Position numbers and translations under genes: made by a program. From NCBI RefSeq assembly GCF_006970865.1, contig NZ_CP035503.1, positions 1,873,001 through 1,937,000 on the forward strand: 64,000 bases of DNA. Direction: 5' to 3'. Below, piece by piece: positions 1 through 8,324 of this stretch (positions are counted from its first letter, which is position 1; every line of letters begins with the position of its first letter). This DNA is from Rhodoferax sediminis. Lineage in GTDB: Bacteria; Pseudomonadota; Gammaproteobacteria; Burkholderiales; Burkholderiaceae_C. The notes under the pieces are model-generated. The model was not told where the DNA came from. It searched no databases and saw nothing but the letters and a program-made list of their open reading frames with translations.

Positions 1-176
1 TCAAGGCCCTGACCGAGCAGAACACCGCACTGGGCCGGGCCAGCACGCCCGAAGACGTGGCCGACGCCATCGTCTGGCTGATTGACGGTGCACGCACCGT
101 GACGGGCGAGCTGCTGCTGCTCGATGCCGGCCTGCATCTGGGCTCGACCCGCATGCAGGTGCCGGGCAAGGCCTGA
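1..176 (+). CDS. SDR-family oxidoreductase, C-terminal fragment
   Basis: The frame is open from the left edge (first full codon at base 3) to a TGA at 174-176, giving the last 57 residues of a protein whose start lies outside the window. The fragment has the terminal pattern of classical short-chain dehydrogenases: a STPEDVADAIVWL helix, then TGELLLLDAGLHLG, which matches the family's TGxxxxVDGG strand. The catalytic Tyr-Lys and the Rossmann glycines would lie upstream and are not visible. Substrate cannot be told from the tail. The family call is firm; the role is unknown. Confidence 0.8.
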   Translation, partial: KALTEQNTALGRASTPEDVADAIVWLIDGARTVTGELLLLDAGLHLGSTRMQVPGKA

Positions 177-206
177 GGGGGCGCCGTACCCGCGGTACCA
201 TGGCCC

Positions 207-569
207 ATGAAGAAAACATTCCAGCTCAATATCGAAGGCAAGAACCGCGACCGGGTTCTGGATGCGGTCAAGCATGAGATCCGCAAATACGTCAAGCGCG
301 AGCGCCGGCGCGAACTGCCGGCGGGCGCGGATTTTTGGGACTTCGACTGCAGGTTTGGTCTGGCGCAAGACAAGGCCGAGGTGGTGCACTTCGCCACGCT
401 GACCGGCCTGATCGATGGCGTGGCCAAAGACGGGGGCGCGCAGTTCTATGTGGAGATTTTGGCCAAGCCGGGCCATCGCAGTGCCCGGCCGGCCGGCGCT
501 CGCGGCGCTGCGGCGTCGGCGGCTTCCGCCGAATCTGCCGCCAATTTTCTGGACGAAGACGGGTCGTAA
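207..569 (+). CDS. DUF6172-family small protein
   Basis: A 120-residue soluble protein whose ATG lies 30 bases after the SDR stop. The N-terminal 40 residues are rich in Lys and Arg (KHEIRKYVKRERRREL) and are followed by a conserved-looking GADFWDFDCRFG stretch and a strand FYVEILAKPGHR. The tail is low-complexity Ala/Ser and probably disordered. The core resembles the uncharacterised DUF6172 family common in Burkholderiales; this is from memory of the family pattern, not a search. The basic N-terminus could suit nucleic-acid contact, but that is only inference. No signal peptide or membrane segment is visible. Confidence 0.75.
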   Translation: MKKTFQLNIEGKNRDRVLDAVKHEIRKYVKRERRRELPAGADFWDFDCRFGLAQDKAEVVHFATLTGLIDGVAKDGGAQFYVEILAKPGHRSARPAGARGAAASAASAESAANFLDEDGS

Positions 570-594
570 GTCGCCAGCCGCTCTCGGTTGGCCT

Positions 595-1842
595 TCAGCG
601 GCCCCGCGCCGCTGCAGCGCGCAGCTTGTCTTTCTTGCTCGGGCGCTTGCCCTTGATGCCGCCGGTGCCGGGCGCGGCGACGGTCGGCGCGTCTGCCGCC
701 AACTCGGTGGGCTCGAAACCCGGAATCTGCTCACGCGGCAGGCTCAGGTGCTGGCGCTTTTCGATCAGGCGAAAGTGCGCCTCGGTGTCCGCGCTCACGA
801 AGCTGACGGCCAGGCCGCTCTCCCCGGCGCGGCCGGTGCGGCCGATGCGGTGCACATAGTCCACGGCCGAGCGCGGTAGGTCGTAGTTCAGCACCACCGG
901 CAGCTGCGCAATGTCGAGGCCGCGTGCGGCCAGGTCGGTGGTGACCACCACTTCCCAGCGCTCGTCCTTGAATTCGGCCAGCACCTGCTTGCGCGCGCCC
1001 TGGCTCAAGTCGCCGTGAAAGGGCGTGGCGAAGACGCCCCGGTCGTACAGCTTGGCGGCCACGTGCCCCGCGGCATATTTGGTGGCCACGAACACCAGCA
1101 CGCGCTCCCAGCCGTTGGTCTTGATCAGGTGGCGCAGCAGTTCGGTGCGACGGCTGGCGTCCACCTGAATCGCGCGTTGCACGATGGCGGGCTCATTCGC
1201 CGGGGGGGAATCGACGTGAACGCGCACTGGCTCGCGCAGCAGGCCCTCGGCCAGCGCCTGCACCGCGGGTGGAAACGTGGCCGAGAAAAACAGGTTTTGG
1301 CGCCGGGCCGGCAGCAAGGCCAGCACGCGGTTCAGTTCTTCGGCAAAACCCAGGTCCAAGAGGCGGTCGGCCTCGTCCAGCACCAGCAGGCTCACAGCAG
1401 AGAGCTTGAGCGCGTTGTGCTCCACCAGGTCCAGCAGGCGCCCGGGCGTGGCCACCACAACGTCGGCGCCACCGCGTAGGCCCATCATCTGTGGGTTGAT
1501 CGAGACGCCGCCAAACAGCACGGCAACCTTGAGCGGCTGCGGCAAATGCTGCGCCAGGCTGCGCAGCACCTCGCCGACCTGCGCGGCCAGTTCGCGCGTG
1601 GGTGCCAGGATGAGTGCGCGAACCCGGCGGGGCGTGTGTTGCGGGCCTTCTTGCAGCAATTGCAGCAGGGGCAGGGCGAAGGCAGCGGTCTTGCCGGAGC
1701 CGGTCTGCGCCGAACCCAGCACGTCGGCGCCGCGCAGCACGGCGGGAATGGCTTGCGCCTGGATGGGCGTCGGCGTGGCAAAGCCCTGCTCGCCGGCGGC
1801 GGCAATGAGTGCGGGGGATAGGCCGAGTGAGGTGAAAGGCAT
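595..1842 (-). CDS. DEAD-box ATP-dependent RNA helicase, RhlE type
   Basis: A 415-residue DEAD-box helicase that unwinds RNA duplexes, in rRNA maturation or RNA turnover in this subfamily. Visible motifs in order: Q-motif region (residues 6-28), AQTGSGKT (45-52), PTRELA (81-86), DEAD (156-159), SAT (187-189), and HRIGRTGR (331-338). The C-terminal tail (about 390-415) is Lys/Arg-rich and probably binds RNA. The reading frame stays open upstream to 1950, but MPFTSLGL at 1842 matches where family members begin, so that start was chosen; no strong ribosome-binding site precedes it. It converges on the DUF6172 gene with 25 bases between stops. RhlE fits best from the short basic tail, but the exact paralogue is uncertain. 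Confidence 0.93.
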   Translation of the reverse strand: MPFTSLGLSPALIAAAGEQGFATPTPIQAQAIPAVLRGADVLGSAQTGSGKTAAFALPLLQLLQEGPQHTPRRVRALILAPTRELAAQVGEVLRSLAQHLPQPLKVAVLFGGVSINPQMMGLRGGADVVVATPGRLLDLVEHNALKLSAVSLLVLDEADRLLDLGFAEELNRVLALLPARRQNLFFSATFPPAVQALAEGLLREPVRVHVDSPPANEPAIVQRAIQVDASRRTELLRHLIKTNGWERVLVFVATKYAAGHVAAKLYDRGVFATPFHGDLSQGARKQVLAEFKDERWEVVVTTDLAARGLDIAQLPVVLNYDLPRSAVDYVHRIGRTGRAGESGLAVSFVSADTEAHFRLIEKRQHLSLPREQIPGFEPTELAADAPTVAAPGTGGIKGKRPSKKDKLRAAAARGR

Positions 1843-2020
1843 GGTGGGGGGGGCAGGCCAGTGTAACGGGGACTGCGAGGCGCACTTCTTGCCGTCAAGG
1901 GCTGCGCGCAAATGGGAAATGCGCTTGCACCGCTGGTCCAGCAGGCGCATGATACCGGCGGCCTGTGCGACCTTGTAAGCGTTTCCACTGGGCCATTAAC
2001 CCCACCACGGGAGGCAAGCG

Positions 2021-2455
2021 ATGGCGCAATCCGAAATAATCCAGGTTGGTCAACTGAAAATCAAATACTTCGTCGATGGCTCTGCCAGCGGCGGCATGGG
2101 CATGTTCGAATTGACCGTGCCGCCAGGCGCAAACGTTCCGCCGCCGCACAGTCATTCAAAGAATGACGAATGCCTGTACGTCGTCGAGGGGTCGTTGCGC
2201 TATCGCGTAGACGAGGTCACGCGCGATCTGGGGCCCGGAGACTGGATGTTTTCACCAAAAGGCTCGGTTCACCAGTTCGACAATCCGCACACAGAAGTCG
2301 CGCGCGCCCTGATCATCCAGACGCCCGATATCGGCGCGCAGTACTTTCGGGATGTCGCTGCCGTCATCAATACAGCAGGCGGCCCGCCAGATCGTGCGAT
2401 GCTGCTCTCCGTCATGACGCAATACGGGCTGGTTCCTGCGGCGCCGAGGGCTTGA
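2021..2455 (+). CDS. Cupin-domain protein
   Basis: A 144-residue single-domain cupin. The first metal motif is seen as PPHSHSKNDE with His43, His45 and Glu50, and the second motif supplies His84 in GSVHQFDNPH, so a 3-His/1-Glu metal site is intact. An excellent ribosome-binding site (GGGAGG, 2009-2014) precedes the ATG. No signal peptide is present, so it is cytoplasmic. Cupins of this size include isomerases, dioxygenases and small-molecule sensors; nothing nearby decides the substrate. It is divergent from the helicase, and the 178-base gap presumably holds both promoters. Confidence 0.85.
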   Translation: MAQSEIIQVGQLKIKYFVDGSASGGMGMFELTVPPGANVPPPHSHSKNDECLYVVEGSLRYRVDEVTRDLGPGDWMFSPKGSVHQFDNPHTEVARALIIQTPDIGAQYFRDVAAVINTAGGPPDRAMLLSVMTQYGLVPAAPRA

Positions 2456-2550
2456 GGGGAATGTGACACGGGTGCCCTGAGGAAGACGGGATCCGGGCTT
2501 GTCCGCCGTATGCCGGGGCAGGGCGGCGACTGCTCTAGACTTGGGACTTC

Positions 2551-4839
2551 ATGAAAATCGACATGACCCGAGTCCAGCCCTTGCTGGCTGAGATTCTTCG
2601 CCGCCTGCGGCACCCCTCCCGGCGCGGCATCGCCCAGTCGCTGGCCGCGTTGCCGGTGCTGGTGCTGCTGTACGTGCTGATCCTGATTCCGTTTACCCCG
2701 AGCATCAAGAACATCGAGAAGGCCAGGGTGCAGCAGCCTGCCATCGTGCTGTCGAGTGACAACATGGAGCTGGCCGTATTCAAACGCGCCAACCGGCACT
2801 GGACCAAACTGGCCGACATCTCGCCGCACGTGGTGGATGCGCTGATCGCTACGGAAGACCACCGGTTTTACCAGCACCACGGCATCGACTTCAAGCGCAC
2901 GGCCTCGGCCGCGCTGCACACCTTTGGCGGCGACACGCAGGGCGGCTCCACCATCACGCAGCAGCTCGCGCGCAACCTGTATCCCGACCAGGTGGGCCGC
3001 GCCCAGACCCTGACGCGCAAGATCAAGGAAGCCATCACGGCGCTGAAGATCGAGTCCGTCTATTCCAAGCGCGAGATTCTGGAGACCTATCTCAACACGG
3101 TACCGTTCCTGTACAACGCCTACGGTATTGAAATGGCGGCGCGTACCTACTTCGACAAGCCGGCGGACAAGCTCGATGTGCTGGAGAGCGCCACGCTGAT
3201 CGGCATGCTCAAGGGCACGAGCTACTACAACCCGGTGCTGAACCCCGAGCGTGCGGTGGAGCGCCGCAACACGGTGCTGGCCCAGATGGCCAAGTACAAC
3301 AAGCTGAGCCCGGCGAAGTTGGGGTCGCTCCAGAAGAAGCCGCTCAAGGTGGATTTCGAACGGCAGATCGAGCAGCAGGGCCCGGCGCCACACTTCGCGG
3401 CGTATTTGCGCCGCTGGCTGATCGACTGGGCCGACCGCAACGACTACAACATCTACGCCGACGGGCTGGTGGTGCGCACCACCATCGACTCGCGGCTGCA
3501 GGCCATGGCCAACCAGGCGGTGAAGCGCCAGGCCGACCGGTTGCAGGGTGTGGCCAATGCCGAGTGGGGGCCGCGTGCCTGGAGCGCGAAAAAGGGTCTG
3601 GTGCGCGCCTTTGTGCGTGCCACTTCCGAATACAAGGTGGCGGTCGATTCGGGCCTGACGGACGAGCAGGCGCTGAAGGAGTTGCAGTCCGACGCGGACT
3701 TCATGCGCGAGCTGCGGCAAAAGACGACCCGTGTGCAGGCCGGGTTCGTGGCGATGGACCCGAGGAATGGGCATGTCATGGCCTGGGTCGGCAGCCGAGA
3801 CTTCACGCAGGACCCGTTCGACCATGTGCAGCAGGCCCGCCGGCAGCCGGGATCGACCTTCAAGCCCTTTGTTTATGGCGCCGCGTTCGAGCAGGGTGCG
3901 CTCCCCACCGACACGTTTGTGGACAAGGCGGTGGAGATTCCGCTGGGCGGCGGCGCCGTCTGGCAGCCGAGCGACGCGGGCGGGCCCAGCGGACGCACGG
4001 TGACCCTGCGCGACGGGCTGGTGCATTCCATCAACACCATCACGGCGCAGGTCATGCAGACTGTGGGCCCGGCCAAGGTGGCCAGTCTGGCCCGGGCCAT
4101 GGGCGTGCGCCAGAGCAAGCTCGAGCTGGTGCCGTCGCTGGCGCTGGGCACCAGCCCCGTGACCTTGAAGGAAATGGTATCGAGCTACAGCACCATCGCC
4201 AACGATGGCGCCTACATCGAGCCGATGATGGTCACGCGCATCGAGGACAGGAACGGCAAGGTGCTCGAGGAGTTTCATCACGCGGCGCCGCAGCAGGCTC
4301 TGCCGGTCGCCGCTGCGCAAACGCTGCTCGACGTGATGCGCGGCGTCATCGACCGCGGCACGGGTGCCGGTATCCGCAGCACCTACGGTATTTCGGCCGA
4401 CGTGGCGGGCAAGACCGGCACCACGCAGGACAACACCGATGGCTGGTTCATCCTGATGCAGCCGCAACTGGTGGCGGGTGCCTGGGTCGGCTTCAACGAC
4501 AACCGCGTGACCCTGAACGACTACTGGGGGCAGGGTGCGCACAGTGCGCTGCCCATCGTGGGCAACTTCTTCCAGCGCGCCCTGAATGGCCGCGTGATCG
4601 ATCCGCGCGCGCGCTTTGCGGCGCCCAGGGCGTTCCCGTTGCCCGCCCCACCAGCGCCGGATGAACCCACCGGTGCACTCGCTACCGAGGAGCAGAGCCC
4701 GGCCGGCGCCGCACCGCCGGCCGATACCGGCGCCAGCGCCGAACTGGCTCCGCTGATTCCGCTGGTGCCCTATTCCGTGTCCCCGGATGCTGCGCCTGCG
4801 CCTGCGCCGGGCGACCCGGCCAGCTCCGACAGGCAGTGA
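2551..4839 (+). CDS. Class A penicillin-binding protein (PBP1a-like; GT51 plus transpeptidase)
   Basis: A 762-residue bifunctional peptidoglycan synthase. A single N-terminal membrane anchor (about residues 31-48) places the rest in the periplasm. The glycosyltransferase domain carries the catalytic TEDHRF (Glu102) and QGGSTITQQ (130-138). The transpeptidase domain carries SxxK as STFK (Ser435, Lys438), SIN (493-495) and KTG (621-623). All key residues are intact, so it should both polymerise glycan strands and cross-link peptides. The tail after about 690 is Pro/Ala-rich and probably disordered. The annotated ATG (MKID) has a second in-frame ATG four codons later; neither has a strong Shine-Dalgarno. 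It is shorter than typical PBP1a (about 800-850 residues), so the gene symbol is left open. Confidence 0.93.
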   Translation: MKIDMTRVQPLLAEILRRLRHPSRRGIAQSLAALPVLVLLYVLILIPFTPSIKNIEKARVQQPAIVLSSDNMELAVFKRANRHWTKLADISPHVVDALIATEDHRFYQHHGIDFKRTASAALHTFGGDTQGGSTITQQLARNLYPDQVGRAQTLTRKIKEAITALKIESVYSKREILETYLNTVPFLYNAYGIEMAARTYFDKPADKLDVLESATLIGMLKGTSYYNPVLNPERAVERRNTVLAQMAKYNKLSPAKLGSLQKKPLKVDFERQIEQQGPAPHFAAYLRRWLIDWADRNDYNIYADGLVVRTTIDSRLQAMANQAVKRQADRLQGVANAEWGPRAWSAKKGLVRAFVRATSEYKVAVDSGLTDEQALKELQSDADFMRELRQKTTRVQAGFVAMDPRNGHVMAWVGSRDFTQDPFDHVQQARRQPGSTFKPFVYGAAFEQGALPTDTFVDKAVEIPLGGGAVWQPSDAGGPSGRTVTLRDGLVHSINTITAQVMQTVGPAKVASLARAMGVRQSKLELVPSLALGTSPVTLKEMVSSYSTIANDGAYIEPMMVTRIEDRNGKVLEEFHHAAPQQALPVAAAQTLLDVMRGVIDRGTGAGIRSTYGISADVAGKTGTTQDNTDGWFILMQPQLVAGAWVGFNDNRVTLNDYWGQGAHSALPIVGNFFQRALNGRVIDPRARFAAPRAFPLPAPPAPDEPTGALATEEQSPAGAAPPADTGASAELAPLIPLVPYSVSPDAAPAPAPGDPASSDRQ

Positions 4840-4845
4840 CGCCAC

Positions 4846-4896
4846 TACAATGTTTCGGTCCATGGCGCGAAGCCATGGCGTCTGAAACAACAGGAG
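4846..4896 (+). promoter_or_regulatory. Promoter, 5'-UTR hairpin and RBS of the amino-acid importer operon
   Basis: A good -10 match TACAAT lies at 4846-4851, just after the PBP stop; no clear -35 is visible. A perfect 7-bp stem follows (CCATGGC 4860-4866, loop GCGAA, GCCATGG 4872-4878), and AGGAG at 4892-4896 precedes the ATG at 4902. The hairpin would form in the leader just upstream of the ribosome-binding site; whether it regulates translation is not known. Confidence 0.5.
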
Positions 4897-4901
4897 CAAG
4901 C

Positions 4902-5738
4902 ATGCAATCCGTTCGCAAACTCACCCTCTTTGCCGCCTTGCCGGCAGTCTGGCTGGCCACCGCTTTTTCACCGGCCTTGGCGGCTGACGAAATTGCCGCA
5001 GGCTCGATCACGAACAGTCCGCCGATGATCTCCTATGCCTCCGACGGCACCACGCTGCAGGGCGCGATCGTCGATCTGGCCGCGGCCATGAGCAAACAGC
5101 TGGGCAAGACGATCAGCTTCAAGGCGATTCCCTTTAGTGGCTTGCTGCCGGCGATGCAGGCCAAGCACATCGACATCACCTTCACGATGATGAACGACAC
5201 ACCCGAGCGCGAGAAGGTGGTTGACTTTGTCGACTTCTTCAACCTCGGCACCATGCTGCTGGTCAAGAAAGGCAACCCCGAACACATCGAGAGCCTGGAG
5301 ACGATGTGCGGCAAGACCGTCTCCACGGTCCAGGGGTCGACGCAAATCTTGCTGGTCAACGAGATGAGCGCCAAGTGCGGCACCGCCGGCAAGCCCGAGA
5401 TTGCCAACCTGCAATACGCGCAACCCTCGGATGCGCGGTTGCAGGTGCAGACCGGCCGCGTCGCGGCATTTCTCGGCAATTCGCCGGTGATGGTCTATCT
5501 GGCCAGGACCGCGGGCGATGGCAAGGTCTTCGATGTGGTGCCCGGCCATGAATACCAGCCGGTGCCGCTGGGCGTTGCCGTGTCCAAGACGAACCAGCCG
5601 CTGCGCGACGCCTTGCAAAAAGCGCTCAATGCGCTGATCGCCGACGGCAGCTACCGCAAGATCCTCGAGAAGCATGGCGTCGAGGGCGGCGCCGTGACGT
5701 CGGCGACGATCAACGGCGGCGCCAACCTCAAGCTGTGA
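4902..5738 (+). CDS. Polar amino-acid ABC transporter, periplasmic binding protein
   Basis: A 278-residue solute-binding protein of the polar-amino-acid (PAAT, SBP_bac_3) family. Residues 1-27 are a typical Sec signal peptide (basic MQSVRK, hydrophobic core, cleavage after ALA), leaving a mature periplasmic protein starting ADEIAAG. Family-typical stretches include DGTTLQGAIVDLAAAMSKQL near the N-terminus and the ITFTMMNDTPEREKVVDF hinge segment. The ATG at 4902 was chosen because AGGAG lies just upstream and it starts a clean signal peptide; an in-frame ATG at 4875 would sit inside the leader hairpin. It is the first gene of a three-gene importer operon. The ligand cannot be fixed from sequence. 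Confidence 0.9.
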   Translation: MQSVRKLTLFAALPAVWLATAFSPALAADEIAAGSITNSPPMISYASDGTTLQGAIVDLAAAMSKQLGKTISFKAIPFSGLLPAMQAKHIDITFTMMNDTPEREKVVDFVDFFNLGTMLLVKKGNPEHIESLETMCGKTVSTVQGSTQILLVNEMSAKCGTAGKPEIANLQYAQPSDARLQVQTGRVAAFLGNSPVMVYLARTAGDGKVFDVVPGHEYQPVPLGVAVSKTNQPLRDALQKALNALIADGSYRKILEKHGVEGGAVTSATINGGANLKL

Positions 5739-5772
5739 CAAGCCGCGAACGCTCCGGCTGCGGGGGGCCGCA

Positions 5773-6579
5773 ATGACGCGTGTGGTGCCGCTGCGCCGGC
5801 CCGGGCTTTGGCTGACCAGCGCCGTGGTGGGCACGCTGCTGGTGCTGCTGGCCGTCTCGGTCTGGCGCAACCCGAACATCGTTCATTCGGTGATCGTGCA
5901 GTACCAGTTCGCGCCGGCCATCCTGGCGGGGCTTCGCACGACCATCGTGCTCGCCCTCCTGGCGGCGGTGATCGGCCTGGTGCTGGGTGTTTTGCTGGCC
6001 ATCCTGCGGCTGTCGGCGAGCCCGGTGTTGCGCCTGGGCAGCGGCTTTTACACCTGGCTGCTGCGCGGCACGCCGCTGCTGGTGCAGATCCTGATCTGGG
6101 GCAACCTGGCGCTGCTGTTCCAGCACATCGGCCCGTTCGACACCAACGCGCTCATGACGCCGTTTGTCGCGTCCGTCGTCGCGCTCGGCCTGAACGAGGC
6201 CGCCTACATGGCGGAGATCGTGCGCGCCGGCATCCTGGCGGTCGATCGCGGCCAGTACGAAGCCTCGCTCGCGCTGGGCATGCCGCGCACGCTGGCCATG
6301 CGCCGCATCATCCTGCCGCAGGCGCTGCGCGTGATCATCCCGCCGGCGGGCAACCAGTTCATCTCGCTGCTGAAGGCGACCTCGCTGGTCTCGGTGATCG
6401 CCGGCGGCGATCTGCTGACAGCGGCGCAGAACATCTCGTCGGCCAACCTGCACACCATCGAGCTGATGCTGGTGGCAACCTTCTGGTACCTGGTGCTCAC
6501 GACCATCACCAGCATCGGCCAGTATTTTGTGGAGCGCCGGCTTGGCCGCTCTGGGACGGGGCTGCATGGCGCGCGCTGA
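5773..6579 (+). CDS. Amino-acid ABC transporter permease (HisM/GlnP type)
   Basis: A 268-residue inner-membrane permease with an N-terminal hydrophobic segment (about 12-30) and further helices through the remainder. The EAA loop that contacts the ATPase is seen from Asn141 ([20 protein letters not shown]) and runs on into [10 protein letters not shown]. Only one permease gene is present, so the channel is probably a homodimer. It lies 34 bases after the binding-protein gene and overlaps the start of the ATPase gene, so the three are co-translated. The family call is firm; the transported amino acid is unknown. Confidence 0.92.
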   Translation: MTRVVPLRRPGLWLTSAVVGTLLVLLAVSVWRNPNIVHSVIVQYQFAPAILAGLRTTIVLALLAAVIGLVLGVLLAILRLSASPVLRLGSGFYTWLLRGTPLLVQILIWGNLALLFQHIGPFDTNALMTPFVASVVALGLNEAAYMAEIVRAGILAVDRGQYEASLALGMPRTLAMRRIILPQALRVIIPPAGNQFISLLKATSLVSVIAGGDLLTAAQNISSANLHTIELMLVATFWYLVLTTITSIGQYFVERRLGRSGTGLHGAR

Positions 6580-7378
6580 CACCAAGCCCGGGGCGGCGGC
6601 AGGAACGGGCGCCATGGTCTGCGCGCAGGACGTGCACAAGCGCTACGGGCGCGACGAGGTGCTCAAGGGGATCGACCTCGACGTCGCCCCTGGCGAGGTG
6701 CTGTGCCTGATCGGGCCCTCGGGCTCGGGCAAAAGCACTTTTTTGCGCTGCATCAATCACCTGGAGAAGATCGACGCCGGGCGGCTGTCGGTCGACGGCG
6801 AATTGATCGGCTACCGCGAGCGCGGCGACCTTCTTTACGAAATGCACGAGCGCGAGGTCTGCCGCCAGCGGGCGAGCATCGGCATGGTGTTCCAGCGCTT
6901 CAACCTGTTTCCGCACCTGACGGTGCTCGAAAATATTATTGAGGCGCCGCTTCACGTGAAGCGCGAATCGAAGGCCGAGGCGGTCGAGCGCGCACGTGCA
7001 CTGCTGCAACGCGTGGGTCTGCGCGAAAAGGCCGACGTCTACCCGAGCCGCCTGTCCGGCGGGCAGCAGCAGCGGGTCGCGATCGCGCGGGCGCTGGCCA
7101 TGCAGCCCAAGCTCATGCTGTTCGACGAGCCGACCTCCGCGCTGGACCCCGAGCTTGTCGATGAGGTGCTGGCCGTGATGCGCGGCCTGGCCGAGGACGG
7201 CATGACGATGATTGTTGTGACCCACGAGATGGCCTTCGCGCGCGACGCCGGTCACAAGATCGCCTTCATGGACGGTGGTGTCATCGTCGAATCGGGGCCG
7301 CCCGGCGAGGTGCTGTCGCGCCCCCGGCACGAGCGGACGCAAGCCTTTCTGGCCCGCGTGATCGGCGGGCAACACTGA
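6566..7378 (+). CDS. Amino-acid ABC transporter ATP-binding protein (GlnQ/HisP type)
   Basis: A 270-residue ABC ATPase driving the importer encoded upstream. Walker A is GPSGSGKS (50-57), the Q-loop glutamine is Q110, the signature is LSGGQQQ (163-169), and Walker B with its catalytic glutamate is MLFDEP (184-189). A SALDPE D-loop and a THEMAFA switch histidine follow. The ATG at 6566 overlaps the permease stop by 14 bases. An upstream in-frame ATG at 6527 and a later one at 6614 are possible, because the first 15 residues are not conserved-looking. All catalytic elements are present. Confidence 0.92.
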   Translation: MARADTKPGAAAGTGAMVCAQDVHKRYGRDEVLKGIDLDVAPGEVLCLIGPSGSGKSTFLRCINHLEKIDAGRLSVDGELIGYRERGDLLYEMHEREVCRQRASIGMVFQRFNLFPHLTVLENIIEAPLHVKRESKAEAVERARALLQRVGLREKADVYPSRLSGGQQQRVAIARALAMQPKLMLFDEPTSALDPELVDEVLAVMRGLAEDGMTMIVVTHEMAFARDAGHKIAFMDGGVIVESGPPGEVLSRPRHERTQAFLARVIGGQH

Positions 7379-7387
7379 GAAAACATC

Positions 7388-7642
7388 ATGGCCTCACGCA
7401 CGATCACCACCGACGCCTACAAGCTCTTTCCCTCGCCGCGCAACGTGCACCGCGAGGTCTTCCTGCATGAGGTTTTTGTGCCGCACCCTTATGCGCTGAT
7501 CGACCTGCCGAGCTTTCACCTCAAGGGCAAGCACAGCCTGTTCGCCGCGTGCCGGCTGGCCGACATGAAGATGGGGCAGTTGGTGACGTTTGAGATCGAG
7601 GCCGACATGGTGAAGTTCACGGCCCGGTTTGTGCCGGACTGA
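7388..7642 (+). CDS. Unknown 84-residue protein
   Basis: I do not recognise this protein. It starts 9 bases after the ABC ATPase stop on the same strand and ends 4 bases before the SUI1-family gene, so it is almost certainly in the same transcript. It has no signal peptide, no membrane segment and only one cysteine. The sequence alternates hydrophobic and charged residues in a way that suggests a small beta-rich fold (VFVPHPYALIDLPSFHL, then LVTFEIEADMVKFTARF). Codon usage is high-GC like its neighbours, which supports a real gene. Confidence 0.65.
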   Translation: MASRTITTDAYKLFPSPRNVHREVFLHEVFVPHPYALIDLPSFHLKGKHSLFAACRLADMKMGQLVTFEIEADMVKFTARFVPD

Positions 7643-7646
7643 ACTC

Positions 7647-8009
7647 ATGAAAAGCCGTCAAGCCAGCGGTGGCCTCGTCTATTCCACCGAGGCCGGCAGA
7701 ATGTGCCCCGCCTGCCGGCAACCCGTAGCGCTGTGCGTCTGCGGCGCGAAGCAGCCCATTCCGGCCACGGATGGCATCGTGCGCGTCTCGCGCGAGACCA
7801 AGGGCCGCGGCGGCAAGGTCGTGACGCTGGTCAAGGGACTGGCCTTGGAGGCGCCCGCGCTCGCGGCATTGGGCAAGCAGCTCAAGGCCGCATGCGGCTC
7901 GGGCGGCGCGGTGAAGGACGGGGTGATTGAAGTGCAGGGCGATCACTGCGACCGGGTGATCGAGATGCTCAAGGCGCAGGGCCGCACGGTCAAGCGGGCG
8001 GGGGGTTAG
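7647..8009 (+). CDS. SUI1/YciH-family translation factor-like protein
   Basis: A 120-residue protein with an N-terminal zinc-ribbon-like cluster (Cys20, Cys23, Cys30, Cys32 in CPACRQPVALCVC) and a C-terminal SUI1/eIF1 fold (about 43-117). The latter shows the family's RETKGRGGKVVT loop and a GVIEVQGDHCDRVIEML ending. Bacterial YciH is thought to act at the small ribosomal subunit in start-site fidelity or stress translation; that is family knowledge. The ATG at 7647 lies 4 bases after the preceding stop, with no separate ribosome-binding site, so translation is probably coupled. An upstream ATG at 7629 in the same frame overlaps the previous gene and is less likely. Confidence 0.88.
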   Translation: MKSRQASGGLVYSTEAGRMCPACRQPVALCVCGAKQPIPATDGIVRVSRETKGRGGKVVTLVKGLALEAPALAALGKQLKAACGSGGAVKDGVIEVQGDHCDRVIEMLKAQGRTVKRAGG

Positions 8010-8013
8010 GCGC

Positions 8014-8229
8014 ATGGATTCCGAGCAGTTGCAGCGCCTGCTGACCACTGAGATGCCGTACGGCAAGTACAAGGGCCGGCTGATTGCCGATCTGCCTGGC
8101 AACTACCTCAACTGGTTTGCGCGCGAGGGTTTTCCGGCGGGCGACATCGGCCGCCTGCTGGCGCTGATGCACGAGATCGATCACAACGGGTTGTCCGCGC
8201 TGCTGGACCCGCTGCGGGGAAAAAGCTGA
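8014..8229 (+). CDS. DUF3820-family protein
   Basis: A 71-residue protein matching the DUF3820 pattern: MPYGKYKGRLIADLPGNYLNWF, then a FPAGDIGRLLALM helix. Family members are sometimes labelled putative quorum-sensing-regulated virulence factors, but no biochemical role is established. The ATG lies 4 bases after the SUI1 stop, making it the last gene of a tight chain that begins with the amino-acid importer. Confidence 0.8.
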   Translation: MDSEQLQRLLTTEMPYGKYKGRLIADLPGNYLNWFAREGFPAGDIGRLLALMHEIDHNGLSALLDPLRGKS

Positions 8230-8294
8230 CCGGGATGCCGATGAAGGGACGCGGTCTGGCGCCGGCGGCAGAGATCGTGTTAACTATCAAAATA

Positions 8295-8324
8295 ATAGCT
8301 GCACGTGCATATACTGATTGGGCT
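8295..8324 (+). repeat. Dispersed element copy A (ATAGCT-N19-GGGCT)
   Basis: ATAGCT at 8295-8300, 19 bases, then GGGCT at 8320-8324. The left flank is CTATCAAAATA and the right flank ACAAGCCTATTTC. It is AT-rich against high-GC surroundings. The copy lies between the convergent DUF3820 and DAHP synthase genes, and the aroG stop codon (complement of 8323-8325) overlaps its right end. Confidence 0.8.
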
